Shown here: piece by piece, positions 1-8,874 of the stretch | How the letters are laid out: every line of letters begins with the position of its first letter | Position numbering within the stretch: position 1 is the stretch's first letter | From: an uncultured Nitrospira sp. | GTDB taxonomy: Bacteria; Nitrospirota; Nitrospiria; Nitrospirales; Nitrospiraceae | Direction: 5' to 3' | DNA: 36,419 nt | Assembly: GCA_902500785.1 (NCBI GenBank) | Contig: CABVRW010000037.1 | Location: 1 to 36,419, forward strand | The notes under the pieces: model-generated | Told to the model about the DNA's origin: nothing | The model's input: only the letters and a program-made list of their open reading frames with translations | Database searches by the model: none | Translations under genes and position numbers: made by a program

Positions 1-366
1 GAAAGTGTTGTTTCCGCCCCCGTTACCGTTACCACCGCCCCCGCCCCCGTTACCGCCACCACCGCCAGGCAGGGTCAACGCCGCGATATTGAGGTACTCG
101 TAAGGATTTCCCCAGGGATCGACCATGTCACCGGCCCCCACTTCGGCAAGCGTGTTCGGCAAAAATTCATTCGCGGCTTCGTACGAATCGATCGCTCGCT
201 CGATGTAGCGAATCTCCGCGATGCAGCGGGCCAGTCTCGCCTTATCCAGATAGCCCAGATAGTTCGGGATCGCCAACCCCGCCAACGCCCCGACAATCGC
301 CACGGCAATCATCAATTCAATGATCGTAAAGCCCTGCTGCCTCTGGCAGCCTGTCCGGTAAGTCAT
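1..366 (-). CDS. Type IV prepilin / GspG-like pseudopilin (3' end outside window)
   Basis: The reading frame starts at the ATG at 366 and stays open to base 1, so the C-terminus is missing (122 codons visible). Residues 12-22 form a class III prepilin signal, a Gly followed by FTIIELMIAV, with Glu at mature position 5. A long hydrophobic helix follows, as in type IV pilins and type II secretion pseudopilins. A DPWGNPYEY motif near residue 90 is typical of GspG-type major pseudopilins. After it comes an unusual low-complexity Gly/Asn tract (about residues 103-121). A prepilin peptidase should cleave after Gly12 before assembly in the inner membrane. The gene begins 7 bp after the HAMP protein and is probably the third gene of that operon. 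Whether it serves a pilus or a secretion system cannot be decided here. Confidence 0.85.
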   Translation of the reverse strand, partial: MTYRTGCQRQQGFTIIELMIAVAIVGALAGLAIPNYLGYLDKARLARCIAEIRYIERAIDSYEAANEFLPNTLAEVGAGDMVDPWGNPYEYLNIAALTLPGGGGGNGGGGGGNGNGGGNNTF

Positions 367-373
367 ATGCGAC

Positions 374-1009
374 CTAAAATCCCGACGCAGAAGGCAACGA
401 CGCAGGCTGGGCCTCGATGACATTCGACGTGGTCTGAAACGGTTCCATCGCCCGCGTGAGCTGTTCGACGGTCGCACGTAATCGGTCGGCCTCCTGCTCC
501 ACTTCCTGCAACGCCCCACGGGCTGCGGCGGCTTTCAATCGTTCCAACTGCGGAGCGATGGCGGCATGGTGCGCCTCGATACGGGCGATCTTCTCCCGCA
601 ACGCGCCGACCATTTCACCCAAACATTGCGCTTCCACATGGAGATAATCGGCCTTGCGAATTGAGGTGCGCACGGTCAAATCCCCGTCCGCCACGGACTG
701 AAAAATCCGGCGAAAGCGATAGAGCGGACCCGCGATCCGATGTGAAAAAAACACGCCGTGCACGAGCAGGAGAACAGACACCACCGCCACCACCGGCCAG
801 AAGCGGCTGTGTAGCAATTCAAACTGATCGGCCACCCGTTGCGCCTCGACCGAGGAAATCGGCAAGTGATTGAGCTCCAACATCAACGGGACGAAGAGCG
901 CCCTCGCCACGGCCGCAATGACCACCACCACGTAACAGCAGCTCAGCCCCAGGAAGCGCGGCTGCACCGTGTCCCATAGAAAATGGCGTCGAAACCGTGG
1001 CCGGCTCAT
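374..1009 (-). CDS. Membrane protein with HAMP domain and coiled coil, no output domain
   Basis: This is a 211-residue protein. It has a membrane segment near residues 20-42, a short periplasmic loop, and a second membrane segment near 70-88. A HAMP domain follows (roughly 89-140), recognisable from the R-I-A-G-P-L start and the D-G-D-L turn. The rest is a heptad-rich Ala/Glu/Arg helix (about 140-190). No kinase, cyclase or methyl-accepting module follows, so this is a receptor-like stub. Its ATG overlaps the stop of the upstream lipoprotein gene (ATGA), which implies translational coupling, and the pseudopilin follows at once. It may organise or sense the state of a pilus or secretion complex; that is inference from position. 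Confidence 0.75.
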   Translation of the reverse strand: MSRPRFRRHFLWDTVQPRFLGLSCCYVVVVIAAVARALFVPLMLELNHLPISSVEAQRVADQFELLHSRFWPVVAVVSVLLLVHGVFFSHRIAGPLYRFRRIFQSVADGDLTVRTSIRKADYLHVEAQCLGEMVGALREKIARIEAHHAAIAPQLERLKAAAARGALQEVEQEADRLRATVEQLTRAMEPFQTTSNVIEAQPASLPSASGF

Positions 1010-1380
1010 GATGTCACAACCTTTCTCGTCCAGATCAAATGGTCCTGATTCTTATAGATAATCCTGCCGCCGGCGGCCGGTTCATAAAAAAATGCCAGTT
1101 GATACTTGGCCTGGTCGGCGCCCTGATAGGACACCACGAACAAGGTCTTGGCCCCTACTTGGCTTTCATCGATATGAGTGATCACATAGCCATCCGCCGT
1201 CAGGGAACTCGTTCCGAATCCGATGCGATGGTCATCGATAAACATATGTTGGTCGGCATACCCTTCGGCCTGTGTCTGCCACGCCCCCAGAAGATACGAC
1301 GGAGCCGCCTCCGGCTCGGAGGTACAAGCCGTACACAACCAGAGCGCGAGAAGACAGCTCACTTGCAAAATCGAACGCAC
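1006..1380 (-). CDS. Putative lipoprotein, unknown function
   Basis: A short secreted protein (124 aa from the GTG at 1380). The N-terminus has basic residues, a hydrophobic stretch and a lipobox-like L-C-T-A-C, so lipid attachment is likely. The mature part is predicted beta-rich and I recognise no family. I chose the GTG at 1380 because AAGAGGT lies 5 nt upstream of it. An in-frame ATG at 1419 would add 13 residues but has little ribosome-binding sequence and sits only a few bases from the candidate promoter. The gene overlaps the HAMP gene by 4 bp and looks like the first gene of the operon ending in the pseudopilin. Confidence 0.7.
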   Translation of the reverse strand: MRSILQVSCLLALWLCTACTSEPEAAPSYLLGAWQTQAEGYADQHMFIDDHRIGFGTSSLTADGYVITHIDESQVGAKTLFVVSYQGADQAKYQLAFFYEPAAGGRIIYKNQDHLIWTRKVVTS

Positions 1381-1430
1381 GATGCACCTCTTTGAAGTGG
1401 AGTTCCTGAATCTCTCCATGACACCGATTC

Positions 1431-1458
1431 AGTATGCCGTACCTGCTTGCAAATTCAA
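1431..1458 (-). promoter_or_regulatory. Candidate sigma70-type promoter for the lipoprotein-HAMP-pseudopilin operon
   Basis: On the minus strand TTGAAT (1458-1453) and CATACT (1436-1431) are separated by 16 bp. Each resembles, but does not match, the -35 and -10 consensus. The inferred transcript start is near 1424, leaving room for the ribosome site of the GTG at 1380. Only pattern evidence supports it. Confidence 0.35.
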
Positions 1459-1557
1459 TTTCTTTGGGAGTTTTAACAGGGAATCAGCCGCGTCACCGGG
1501 CGAATTTTCAGGCGTGAGTGCCGATCGATTCCTGTGAGAGAGCGGTGAAGAGCGGAC

Positions 1558-2991
1558 TTAGTCGCCCTGAATGGGAATGTAGAGCAGACTGCCTTGACGA
1601 TTGATGAGCAGGAGCGCGAGGTCGGTGGGACGAAGGGGCTCGGCGAGCCGTTGAAAGGTCGCGAAGTTGGGGATGGGTTGCCGATTGAGTTCCACGATCA
1701 GATCGCCGGGCTGTAGACCGGACACTTCCGCCAGGCTGCCGTCTTCGATATCCGTCACGACAAGACCGGAGTTGACAGGCAAATCCAGCTGGCGCGCCAG
1801 GGCCGGGGTGATATCGTCCACGATGACGCCGGACAAGGGATGCGCGGCGTTGCCGGCGGTATCCGGTGTCTCGGTTTTCTTGGGCCGTTCCCGCGGCGCT
1901 TCCTGCACAGTGAGGTCCGTCTGCATCAGCCGCGCATCACGGACCAACTCGATCCGATGCTTGCTCCCGATCGCCGCCGCCGCCATCAGGTTGCGCAAGT
2001 GTCCGCTGTCCATGACATCGCGCCCGTCGAAACGCACGACGACGTCGCCCCGTTTCAATCCGGCGCGTTCCGCCGATCCCTTGGCCTGCAAATCGGTGAC
2101 GATCGACCCCTTCACGTCCGGCAGGTGAAAGGTCTTGGCCAGCAACGGCGTGACGTCCTGCGTGGATGCTCCCAGAAACCCTCGTACCACGCGGCCCGTT
2201 TTAATGAGGCTCTGCATGGCCGTTCGCGCCATGTTGCTGGGAACCGCAAACCCCACGCCGACACTGCCGCCCGTCGGGCTGGCAATGGCTGTGTTGATCC
2301 CCACCAGCTCTCCGTTCGTGTTCACCAACGCCCCGCCCGAATTCCCAGGATTGATCGGCGCATCGGTCTGAATGAAGTCTTCCACATCGGCCACCCCCAC
2401 ATCCGCGCGCCCGACCGCGCTGACAATGCCGAACGTGACCGTGCGACTCAATCCTAACGGATTTCCGATCGCCAGCACGAAATCTCCGACGGCAAGCGCG
2501 CTCGAATCACCCCAGGCCGCAGCGGGAAGGCCGGTGGCACTGATTTTCACTACCGCGACATCTGTTTTCGGATCGGTCGCGACGACCCGGCCTTTGAACT
2601 GCCGTCGATCGGCGAGAATGACTTCCACGTCCACCGCATCGGCCACGACGTGGTTGTTCGTAATGATGTATCCGTCCGACGAGACGATCACCCCGGAGCC
2701 TTGACCATATTGCCGGCGAGGCGGCACGTCCTTGAACATGCCGAACGGCAGACCTTCGTCGCTGAAGGCCTGTTCGTGCACCATAACGGTCGAGGCGATA
2801 CTGACGACGGCGGGAAGAACCTTGGCGGCGGTGGCCCGCACTTGCGCCTGCAAATCTCCGGATGTACTGACACGCGACGGGCGCACCGTCAATGACTCGC
2901 CGGACGCAGCACACACCGCCGGCCCGACCCCCAACAGGGCGCCGAGCACTCCCGCAGCCAACAGGCACGGATAAGACTCACCCATCGACAT
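1558..2991 (-). CDS. degP: HtrA/DegP-family periplasmic serine protease with two PDZ domains
   Basis: A 477-residue Do-type protease and chaperone of the periplasm. From the ATG at 2991 there is a signal peptide (about 1-28). The trypsin-like domain follows, with His114 in T-N-N-H-V-V, Asp144 in T-D-V-A and Ser218 in G-N-S-G-G-A. Two PDZ domains end the protein; the second carries the D-L-P-V-N-S-G-L-V-V segment. Length and triad spacing match DegP/DegQ. An ATG at 3063 overlaps the ATPase stop (ATGA) and would add 24 residues. I prefer 2991 because GGAGGAG lies upstream of it and it places the signal peptide at the N-terminus. It lies directly downstream of the copper ATPase, which suggests a role in copper-damaged envelope proteins. 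Confidence 0.93.
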   Translation of the reverse strand: MSMGESYPCLLAAGVLGALLGVGPAVCAASGESLTVRPSRVSTSGDLQAQVRATAAKVLPAVVSIASTVMVHEQAFSDEGLPFGMFKDVPPRRQYGQGSGVIVSSDGYIITNNHVVADAVDVEVILADRRQFKGRVVATDPKTDVAVVKISATGLPAAAWGDSSALAVGDFVLAIGNPLGLSRTVTFGIVSAVGRADVGVADVEDFIQTDAPINPGNSGGALVNTNGELVGINTAIASPTGGSVGVGFAVPSNMARTAMQSLIKTGRVVRGFLGASTQDVTPLLAKTFHLPDVKGSIVTDLQAKGSAERAGLKRGDVVVRFDGRDVMDSGHLRNLMAAAAIGSKHRIELVRDARLMQTDLTVQEAPRERPKKTETPDTAGNAAHPLSGVIVDDITPALARQLDLPVNSGLVVTDIEDGSLAEVSGLQPGDLIVELNRQPIPNFATFQRLAEPLRPTDLALLLINRQGSLLYIPIQGD

Positions 2992-3059
2992 CGGGCGAAC
3001 GCTCCTCCAAAACGGCAGGCCACAGCCTATCATGCGGGAAGTGGTTGCACACCCAGAAC

Positions 3060-5939
3060 TCATAAATCGACGTGCCGGAGGCGTAACGCGTTCGAAATTA
3101 CCGACAGAGAACTGAACGTCATGGCGGCACTGGCCAACATCGGACTGAGGAGAAGGCCGAAGAACGGATACAACAGCCCGGCAGCGATCGGCACACCGAT
3201 CATATTGTACACAAAGGCGAAGAAAAGATTTTGTCGGATGTTGCGCATCGTGGCTTTGCTCAAACGGCGTGCCCTGACAATGCCTCGTAAGTCACCCTTG
3301 ACCAGGGTCACGCCGGCATTCTCCATCGCCACATCGGTTCCACTCCCCATCGCCATGCCGACATCCGCTTGCGCCAGCGCCGGAGCATCATTCACCCCAT
3401 CACCCGCCATCGCCACCACATGGCCCTGCTGTTGAAGCTCCCGCACGATCCGGCTCTTGTCTTCCGGTTTCACGCCGGCCTTGACCTCCTCCAACCCCAA
3501 CTCCTTCGCCACGGCCTGGGCCGTGACGGCATGATCGCCGGTCACCATCACCAGATGAATCCCGTCCTGCTTCAAGAGCCGGAGCGCTTCCGGCGTCGAA
3601 CGCTTGATCGGGTCGGCTACCCCCAGCATCCCGATCGGACGCCCATCGACGGCGACGAACATCACGGTTTGCCCGGTCTGCCGCATCAACTCCGCGTTGG
3701 ATTCCAACCCTGCCAGATCCGTCTCGTCATCCATCCGCATCTCCCGCAGCAGATCAATGGTCCCCACCGCGACTCGCTTGCCCTCGACTGTGGCTAGGAC
3801 GCCTTTCCCCGTCTTCGAAAGAAACTCGGACACTGACGCCAGCGTGATACCCCGCGCCTCGGCCCCACTGACTATCGCGTCGGCCACCGGGTGCTCGCTC
3901 CCTCGCTCCACCGACGCCGCCAATCGCAACAGATCCGTCTCGGACCAGGGCGGCATGGCGCTCACGACCCGGAGTTTGGGCTTGCCTTCCGTCAGCGTGC
4001 CGGTCTTGTCGAACACCAACGTATCGATCTTTTCGATCGTCTCCAGCGCCTCGGCTTTCCTGAACAGCACCCCCGCAGCCGCGCCGCGCCCCGTCCCCAC
4101 CATGATCGACATCGGCGTCGCCAACCCAAGGGCACAGGGACAAGCAATGATCAGCACGGCGACGGCATTCAGCAACGCATGGGCAAGGCGGGGTTCCGGT
4201 CCCAAGACCGCCCAGGCCAGCCCGGTGACGATCGCGACGCCCACCACAATGGGCACAAAGTATCCGGCCACCACATCGGCCGTTCGCTGAATGGGGGCGC
4301 GGCTCCGCTGCGCATCGGCCACCATTTGAACGATGTGCGCCAGCAATGTGTCCGCCCCCACACGGTCGGCCTGCATCACGAGACCACCGGAGCCATTGAT
4401 GGTGCCGCCCGTCACGCGGTCACCCACAGTTTTTTCCACCGGCAAGGATTCTCCGGTGATCATCGATTCATCGACGGCCGTCGATCCCTCCAGAATGACG
4501 CCATCCACCGGCACTCGCTCGCCCGGTCGCACACGCAGGCGATACCCGACCTGGACCTGTTCGAGCGGCACATCTTCTTCACGGCCATCCTCACGCAACC
4601 GCCGGGCGATTTTCGGAGCCAACCCCAACAGCGCCCGAATCGCGCCGGTGGTGCGGCTCCTCGCCCGCAGTTCCAACACCTGGCCCAACAGGACCAACAC
4701 CGTGATGACCGCCGCCGCCTCGAAGTACACCGGCACCGCCCCGCTCTCAAGATGAAACGATTGCGGAATCAGTGCAGGGAATAACGTCGCGAAGACACTG
4801 TAGAGATACGCCGTGCCGGTCCCGATCGCGATCAACGTGAACATGTTGGGGCTGCGGTGCACGATCGACGCCCAGCCGCGCTGAAAAAACGGCCATCCGG
4901 CCCAGAGGACCACCGGCGTGCTGAGCAGGAACTGCACCCAGGCCGATTGCGTATCCGACAAGAGATGTTGGATCGGGTGACCGGGAATCATGTGCGACAT
5001 CGCCAGCACGAACACGATTGCGGCCGGACCCAGCCCCATCCAAAACCGCCGGGCCATGTCCACCAACTCAGGATTTCGCTCTTCCTCCACGGTGACGGTT
5101 CGCGATTCCAGCGCCATCCCACAAATCGGACAGGGCCCCGGCTCCGCCTTCACCACCTCCGGATGCATCGGACAGACATATTCCGTTTTGGTCGGCAACG
5201 GCTGAATCGAGGCCGGTTCCAACGCCATGCCGCATTTGGGACAGGGCACCGGCTTGTCCTCCGACACCTCAGGACACATGGGGCAGACATACTTCGTCCC
5301 AGGGGGAGCCGGTGCTGCGGGAGCTGCCTGTGTTGATGAGGCCGATGGAAGATACCGCTGTGGATCGGCACGAAATTTAGTGAGGCAACCCTGGCAACAG
5401 AAGGAGTAGGTCGTGCCCTGGTAGTCGAAGGACCCGGCCGCCGTGGCCGGATCCACCGTCATCCCGCAGACCGGATCGATGACGCCGGAACTCGCGTCGC
5501 TCGGCGGCATGGCGCCGAGCATCGGGAGCGACTTTCCCTCCGCCTCAAGCGGCGCGGTCGACGGCGACAGATACCGGGCCGGGTCGGCCCGGAACGTGTC
5601 GAGACAGGCCTGACAGCAGAAATAATACGTCTTGCCCGCATGCACATGAGATCCGGCGGCGGTCGCAGGCTGAACGGTCATCCCGCAAACGGGGTCCCGT
5701 TCGCCGCCCTCAACCGACTGCTGGGCAGGCATCGCCTGCATCATCGGCAATGGACGCCGTCCGGCGCCTGGCATGGCCGAGGCAGCAGCAGGCGCCTGCT
5801 TCACATATTGATCCGGCGCAGCGCGAAAACGATCTCGGCATCCGGTACTGCAGAAATAGTAGGTCTGGCCGTCATGCTCGACGGAGCCCGCCGCCCTCTC
5901 CGGCTCTACCGTCATACCGCATACAGGATCAATCGCCAT
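3060..5939 (-). CDS. copA: Copper-translocating P1B-type ATPase with three YHS and two heavy-metal-binding domains
   Basis: A 959-residue cation ATPase, far longer than a typical CopA. Three tandem YHS domains (about 4-46, 82-124, 155-197) each show D-P-V-C-G-M-T-V and a C-x2-C or C-C-x2-C pattern. Two short heavy-metal-binding domains follow (217-243, 253-279) with Y-V-C-P-M and C-P-x-C-G-M-A-L. The core is complete: the A-domain T-G-E-S, the membrane C600-P-C602, Asp644 of D-K-T-G-T, His683-Pro684 and the GDGVNDAP hinge. Tyr-Asn and M-x2-S-S in the last two helices are features of Cu(I) pumps. The start has AGGGAA upstream. It should export Cu(I) from the cytoplasm using ATP. No CxxC-type HMA domain is present, so the YHS and HMBD array probably replaces it. 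The protease gene follows with a 4-bp overlap if its longer start is used. Confidence 0.92.
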   Translation of the reverse strand: MAIDPVCGMTVEPERAAGSVEHDGQTYYFCSTGCRDRFRAAPDQYVKQAPAAASAMPGAGRRPLPMMQAMPAQQSVEGGERDPVCGMTVQPATAAGSHVHAGKTYYFCCQACLDTFRADPARYLSPSTAPLEAEGKSLPMLGAMPPSDASSGVIDPVCGMTVDPATAAGSFDYQGTTYSFCCQGCLTKFRADPQRYLPSASSTQAAPAAPAPPGTKYVCPMCPEVSEDKPVPCPKCGMALEPASIQPLPTKTEYVCPMHPEVVKAEPGPCPICGMALESRTVTVEEERNPELVDMARRFWMGLGPAAIVFVLAMSHMIPGHPIQHLLSDTQSAWVQFLLSTPVVLWAGWPFFQRGWASIVHRSPNMFTLIAIGTGTAYLYSVFATLFPALIPQSFHLESGAVPVYFEAAAVITVLVLLGQVLELRARSRTTGAIRALLGLAPKIARRLREDGREEDVPLEQVQVGYRLRVRPGERVPVDGVILEGSTAVDESMITGESLPVEKTVGDRVTGGTINGSGGLVMQADRVGADTLLAHIVQMVADAQRSRAPIQRTADVVAGYFVPIVVGVAIVTGLAWAVLGPEPRLAHALLNAVAVLIIACPCALGLATPMSIMVGTGRGAAAGVLFRKAEALETIEKIDTLVFDKTGTLTEGKPKLRVVSAMPPWSETDLLRLAASVERGSEHPVADAIVSGAEARGITLASVSEFLSKTGKGVLATVEGKRVAVGTIDLLREMRMDDETDLAGLESNAELMRQTGQTVMFVAVDGRPIGMLGVADPIKRSTPEALRLLKQDGIHLVMVTGDHAVTAQAVAKELGLEEVKAGVKPEDKSRIVRELQQQGHVVAMAGDGVNDAPALAQADVGMAMGSGTDVAMENAGVTLVKGDLRGIVRARRLSKATMRNIRQNLFFAFVYNMIGVPIAAGLLYPFFGLLLSPMLASAAMTFSSLSVISNALRLRHVDL

Positions 5940-6033
5940 CGTTCCCTATCTGGTGATGGAGTGCTGAGCAATCATTGTTCGACACTCACCAAATCATGAA
6001 ATCGTCCAATCATACGTGCGGCGCTTCGCGGCG

Positions 6034-6678
6034 CTAACGCTTCCCGTCACCATCCAGAATGCTGTGAATGATCAACTTCAAGTTCTCCGGATCGATTTGT
6101 TCGACCTTGATGTTGCCGTCGATGAGCACGGTGGGCGTCTGTTGAATCTTGATTCGATCGCCCCATTTCCGCCCGTCTTCAAATGCCTTCGCCGGCTTGG
6201 CGCTGGCCAGCCCCGCTTCGAATGCCACCGGGTCGAGACCGACCTCGCGAATCAACACTTCGCGAATCGCCTTGTCGATGATGCCGATCTTGTCCGTATG
6301 GATCGTTCGAAACAGCGCTCGCTTCATCTCGCTGCCCTTGCCCATGGCCTTGGCCTGTTCATACATATCGAAGGCCGTCGGCAGCTTACCGGGAATCACC
6401 GGGTATCCCACCATGACCGCATCCAGTTTCGGTCCGAACTCCTTCTCCAAAATGGCCAGTCCTTCGCCGTCAAACCGGTGGCAATGCGGGCAGTAGAAGT
6501 CGGCAAATTCCACCAATTGAACTTTCCCCGGCTTGTGCGTCGACTTTTCGTCGCTCAGCATCTGAAAGTTGCCCTTGAGTTCCGCCTTGCCGGCCAGCGC
6601 GGTTCCTGCGACCACGAGCGCCGCCAGCGCGACCAGCCCCGCCAACACCACCCCCTGCCATACACGACGCTTCGCCAT
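6034..6678 (-). CDS. DsbA-family periplasmic thiol-disulfide oxidoreductase
   Basis: A 214-residue exported thioredoxin-fold protein. A signal peptide or anchor covers residues 1-30, the active site is C63-P-H-C66, and a cis-Pro loop (Q-Q-T-P-T-V) lies near the C-terminus. A helical insertion of about 90 residues between them matches the DsbA/Com1 family. The ATG at 6678 has AGGAG 8-9 nt upstream; the longer frame would need a TTG. Expected role is oxidation or isomerisation of cysteines in exported proteins. Its neighbours encode several Cys-rich or copper-related envelope proteins. It is divergent from the slp-like gene and probably has its own promoter. Confidence 0.88.
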   Translation of the reverse strand: MAKRRVWQGVVLAGLVALAALVVAGTALAGKAELKGNFQMLSDEKSTHKPGKVQLVEFADFYCPHCHRFDGEGLAILEKEFGPKLDAVMVGYPVIPGKLPTAFDMYEQAKAMGKGSEMKRALFRTIHTDKIGIIDKAIREVLIREVGLDPVAFEAGLASAKPAKAFEDGRKWGDRIKIQQTPTVLIDGNIKVEQIDPENLKLIIHSILDGDGKR

Positions 6679-6727
6679 ACGCTGCACTCCTTTTTCCAAA
6701 CTTGGTTCGTTTCAACGGGCTCATGGC

Positions 6728-6767
6728 ATTATAAACAATGCTCGCCCGTTATTGCGTCTGTTATAAT
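6728..6767. promoter_or_regulatory. Divergent promoter region with mirrored TATAAT elements
   Basis: A perfect -10 hexamer, TATAAT, occurs on the plus strand at 6762-6767 and on the minus strand at 6733-6728, in a 7-bp inverted repeat (ATTATAA/TTATAAT). The plus copy ends 7 nt before the ATG at 6775, so transcription could begin at that ATG. The minus copy lies about 50 bp upstream of the DsbA-like start. Neither has a convincing -35 box. Confidence 0.5.
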
Positions 6768-6774
6768 GCCAACG

Positions 6775-7329
6775 ATGCGGGTGAAACTTCTACAGGGGAT
6801 CGGAATTTTATGGCTCGCTGCGCTCTTGGCAGCCTGCGCTTCATCCGGTGACACACGAGCGTTGGGGGAAAGTGGACCGCCGGTCCCGCCGTTCTCTCAG
6901 GTGAAGGCGGCGCCGGACTCGTTCAAGGGACAGACCCTCGTGCTCGGCGGACAAGTGCTCGCAGCGCGGCGCATGAAAGACGGCACACGGATCGAAGTGC
7001 TGCAGCTGCCGCTCAACGACTCACAACAACCAACGCTCGATCTCATGAAGTCTGAAGGGCGCTTTGTCGCCATCCAACGCGAATTTCTTGATCCTGCAAC
7101 CATTCCCCAGGGAACGTTCCTGACCATCACCGGGGCGCTCACCGGCTCTATGACCTTACCGCTCGACGAGACCGACTACACCTATCCGGTGATCGATATC
7201 AACACCTTCCGCACCTGGATTCCATCCCAAGACTCAAACCTGTCCCGAATCCGCCCCTACCCCTATTACTATAGCCCGTTCTGGCATCCCTATTGGGGCC
7301 CCTATGGGCGCTTTCCCTACTACTGGTAA
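6775..7329 (+). CDS. slp: Slp-family outer membrane lipoprotein
   Basis: A 184-residue lipoprotein with lipobox L-A-A-C (Cys21). The Slp core follows: V-P-P-F-S-Q near the start, a repeated segment on preserving or replacing an inherited value, and a Y-P-V-I-D-I end. The C-terminus is a Tyr/Pro/Trp-rich tail of about 25 residues. E. coli Slp is a starvation and stationary-phase outer-membrane lipoprotein. Two in-frame ATGs, 6766 and 6775, are possible. I choose 6775 because the 6766 codon overlaps the -10 hexamer. No Shine-Dalgarno sequence is visible, which fits leaderless translation. The open frame extends far upstream, antisense to the DsbA-like gene, but that part is a shadow. Confidence 0.85.
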   Translation: MRVKLLQGIGILWLAALLAACASSGDTRALGESGPPVPPFSQVKAAPDSFKGQTLVLGGQVLAARRMKDGTRIEVLQLPLNDSQQPTLDLMKSEGRFVAIQREFLDPATIPQGTFLTITGALTGSMTLPLDETDYTYPVIDINTFRTWIPSQDSNLSRIRPYPYYYSPFWHPYWGPYGRFPYYW

Positions 7330-7508
7330 TCAAACTCCCGCCAACCCGGAGTTCCTTCGACAACATCCGCTCAGTTCTGGATAAATCTAGAGCAGCGCTA
7401 TGGATTGCGGGGCCGGAACAGGCTTGGGAGGAATTGGAAACCGAACCATTCCCTTGTGACCATGCCGAGTGGTACTCGAGCAAGGACTGCGCGGGGAGGG
7501 TGAGCGAA

Positions 7509-8099
7509 TCACATATGTGGCTCAAGCCGGTTGGATCCGGCCCCCCTCCGATTTCTTCTGAAGACCAGAAGCATGTGGGCTCCAAGTTTCGTATGGTGCA
7601 GATCACGGATCGCACGGTCTGCCTCTTCAGCTCGCGCCATCTCAACTTGGGCGATTCCCAAGAATTGTCCATTCAACGTAGGCAACATCTCCACCGACAC
7701 CACCGTGCCACAAGCAGAAAACAGGGTTCTCAGGTCCGCTTCCGTGACTGACGGAGGGAGCCCATCCACACAAACCTGGACACCCATAGCCTGTTGGTCT
7801 CCGGTGTCCAAGGACAAGGTGCTGACTGTCGAGGGTGGGGCTGAACTCGGCTGATGATGGGAGACGGCATACTGTTCACACACCAGCAAGCGCTTCCCAT
7901 AGACAGGCATCCGATGGAGGGCCTCTATGGCCCGCAACGCTTCATGCTTGTCCGACATGATCACTTCGGCAAACCCCAGAAGCTGCGGAGTACGAGCGAT
8001 GGTGACGGACAGCACGGTCCCGAATGCTGCGAAGCGTCCCACCAGTTCCTCTTCCGTCACGGATGCAGGAAACCCCTGCACATGTAAGGTGCACGCCAT
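7509..8099 (-). CDS. Tandem RNA-recognition-motif (RRM) protein
   Basis: A 196-residue cytoplasmic protein with two RRM folds (about 3-75 and 105-180), joined by a Ser/Pro/Gln-rich linker. RNP2-like strands are L-H-V-Q-G-F-P and V-C-V-D-G-L-P. RNP1-like strands are L-L-G-F-A-E-V and F-L-G-I-A-Q-V. Most bacterial RRM proteins known to me have a single domain. Here the aromatic positions of RNP1 are largely replaced by aliphatic residues, so RNA binding may be altered. AAGGAGG lies 5 nt before the ATG. It follows the broken Crp/Fnr gene by 27 bp, probably on the same transcript, and converges on slp. Confident family, unknown targets. Confidence 0.88.
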   Translation of the reverse strand: MACTLHVQGFPASVTEEELVGRFAAFGTVLSVTIARTPQLLGFAEVIMSDKHEALRAIEALHRMPVYGKRLLVCEQYAVSHHQPSSAPPSTVSTLSLDTGDQQAMGVQVCVDGLPPSVTEADLRTLFSACGTVVSVEMLPTLNGQFLGIAQVEMARAEEADRAIRDLHHTKLGAHMLLVFRRNRRGAGSNRLEPHM

Positions 8100-8126
8100 G
8101 GGATCCTCCTTGAAGTCAGGGCAACT

Positions 8127-8874
8127 TCAGGTTCCGACGGTTGGGGCATGGGTCTGACAACTCTCAACAAAGCTATCCACCTCTCTTTTCATCAATGCAT
8201 AACATTCGCAGGACTCCTTCTCGAGGTCCTTCCCGCGAAGGATGGTCACCCCGCCGCGGTGAGATCTGAGAAGTTTCAATCGTTCGAGACTCGACAGTGT
8301 ACTGGCGACCCCTGGACGTTGGGAGCCAATCATGTCGGCGAGGTATTCTTTCGTGAATTCGAGATCATCGGATTGACGACGGTCACGGGCGGTCAGGAGC
8401 CAGCGGCACAGCCGCTGTCGCATGGAATGAAAGCGATTACAGATCGCCGACTGGATGACTTGCGTGATGCGGACATGGGTATAACGCAAGAGGATGGCGG
8501 TAAGCACACGGGCTCTGCCATTGATCGGATCTACCGCTTCCTTAGGGAGCCCAGAGCGTCCCCCCGAGCTGCGTCACCGCTTGGTAGGGCTGGCTGGAGA
8601 CCCCTAACAGGATAGGAACCCCGACAAACCCTTCGAAGCCCACCATGCCGACCTCAACAGCCTGACCTGCGGCCGAGATGCCGATCAGCGAAATGAGGGC
8701 GGTGCGGGGGAAATAGACATGTCGAATAGAAGTTCCGACGCTATACAGAACCTCCCCGCGTTTGAAGGTCACAGGCTCAAGGTCGTCACGAAGGGCCGCG
8801 TAGGATCCTGCGTCCAGCGTGTTGAGGATACTGTTCTGGTCGGAGAGATGAACAGTGGCCATGGATGCTTTCAT
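8127..8874 (-). pseudogene. Crp/Fnr-family regulator interrupted by a frameshift
   Basis: Two adjacent frames make one regulator. 8874-8542 encodes the cyclic-nucleotide-binding-like sensor domain (110 codons, with R-H-V-Y-F-P and G-M-V-G-F-E-G), ending at an early TAA. 8507-8127, open upstream to about 8560 in a different frame, encodes the dimer helix and winged HTH (L-L-L/I-L-L-R-Y-type helix, C-N-R-F-H-S-M, R-P-G-V-A recognition helix and a terminal C-E-C-Y). Joining them needs a 1-nt skip or 2-nt insertion near 8545-8560, next to a run of six G. The fused product would be about 250 residues, the family norm. A TATAAT (minus, 8893-8888) precedes the start. It may be a real pseudogene, programmed frameshift or sequencing error. 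Confidence 0.8.

Noticed and set aside
6016-6774. Upstream extension of the slp frame
   Set aside because: It is antisense to the DsbA-like gene; the lipoprotein signal and promoter fix the start near 6775.
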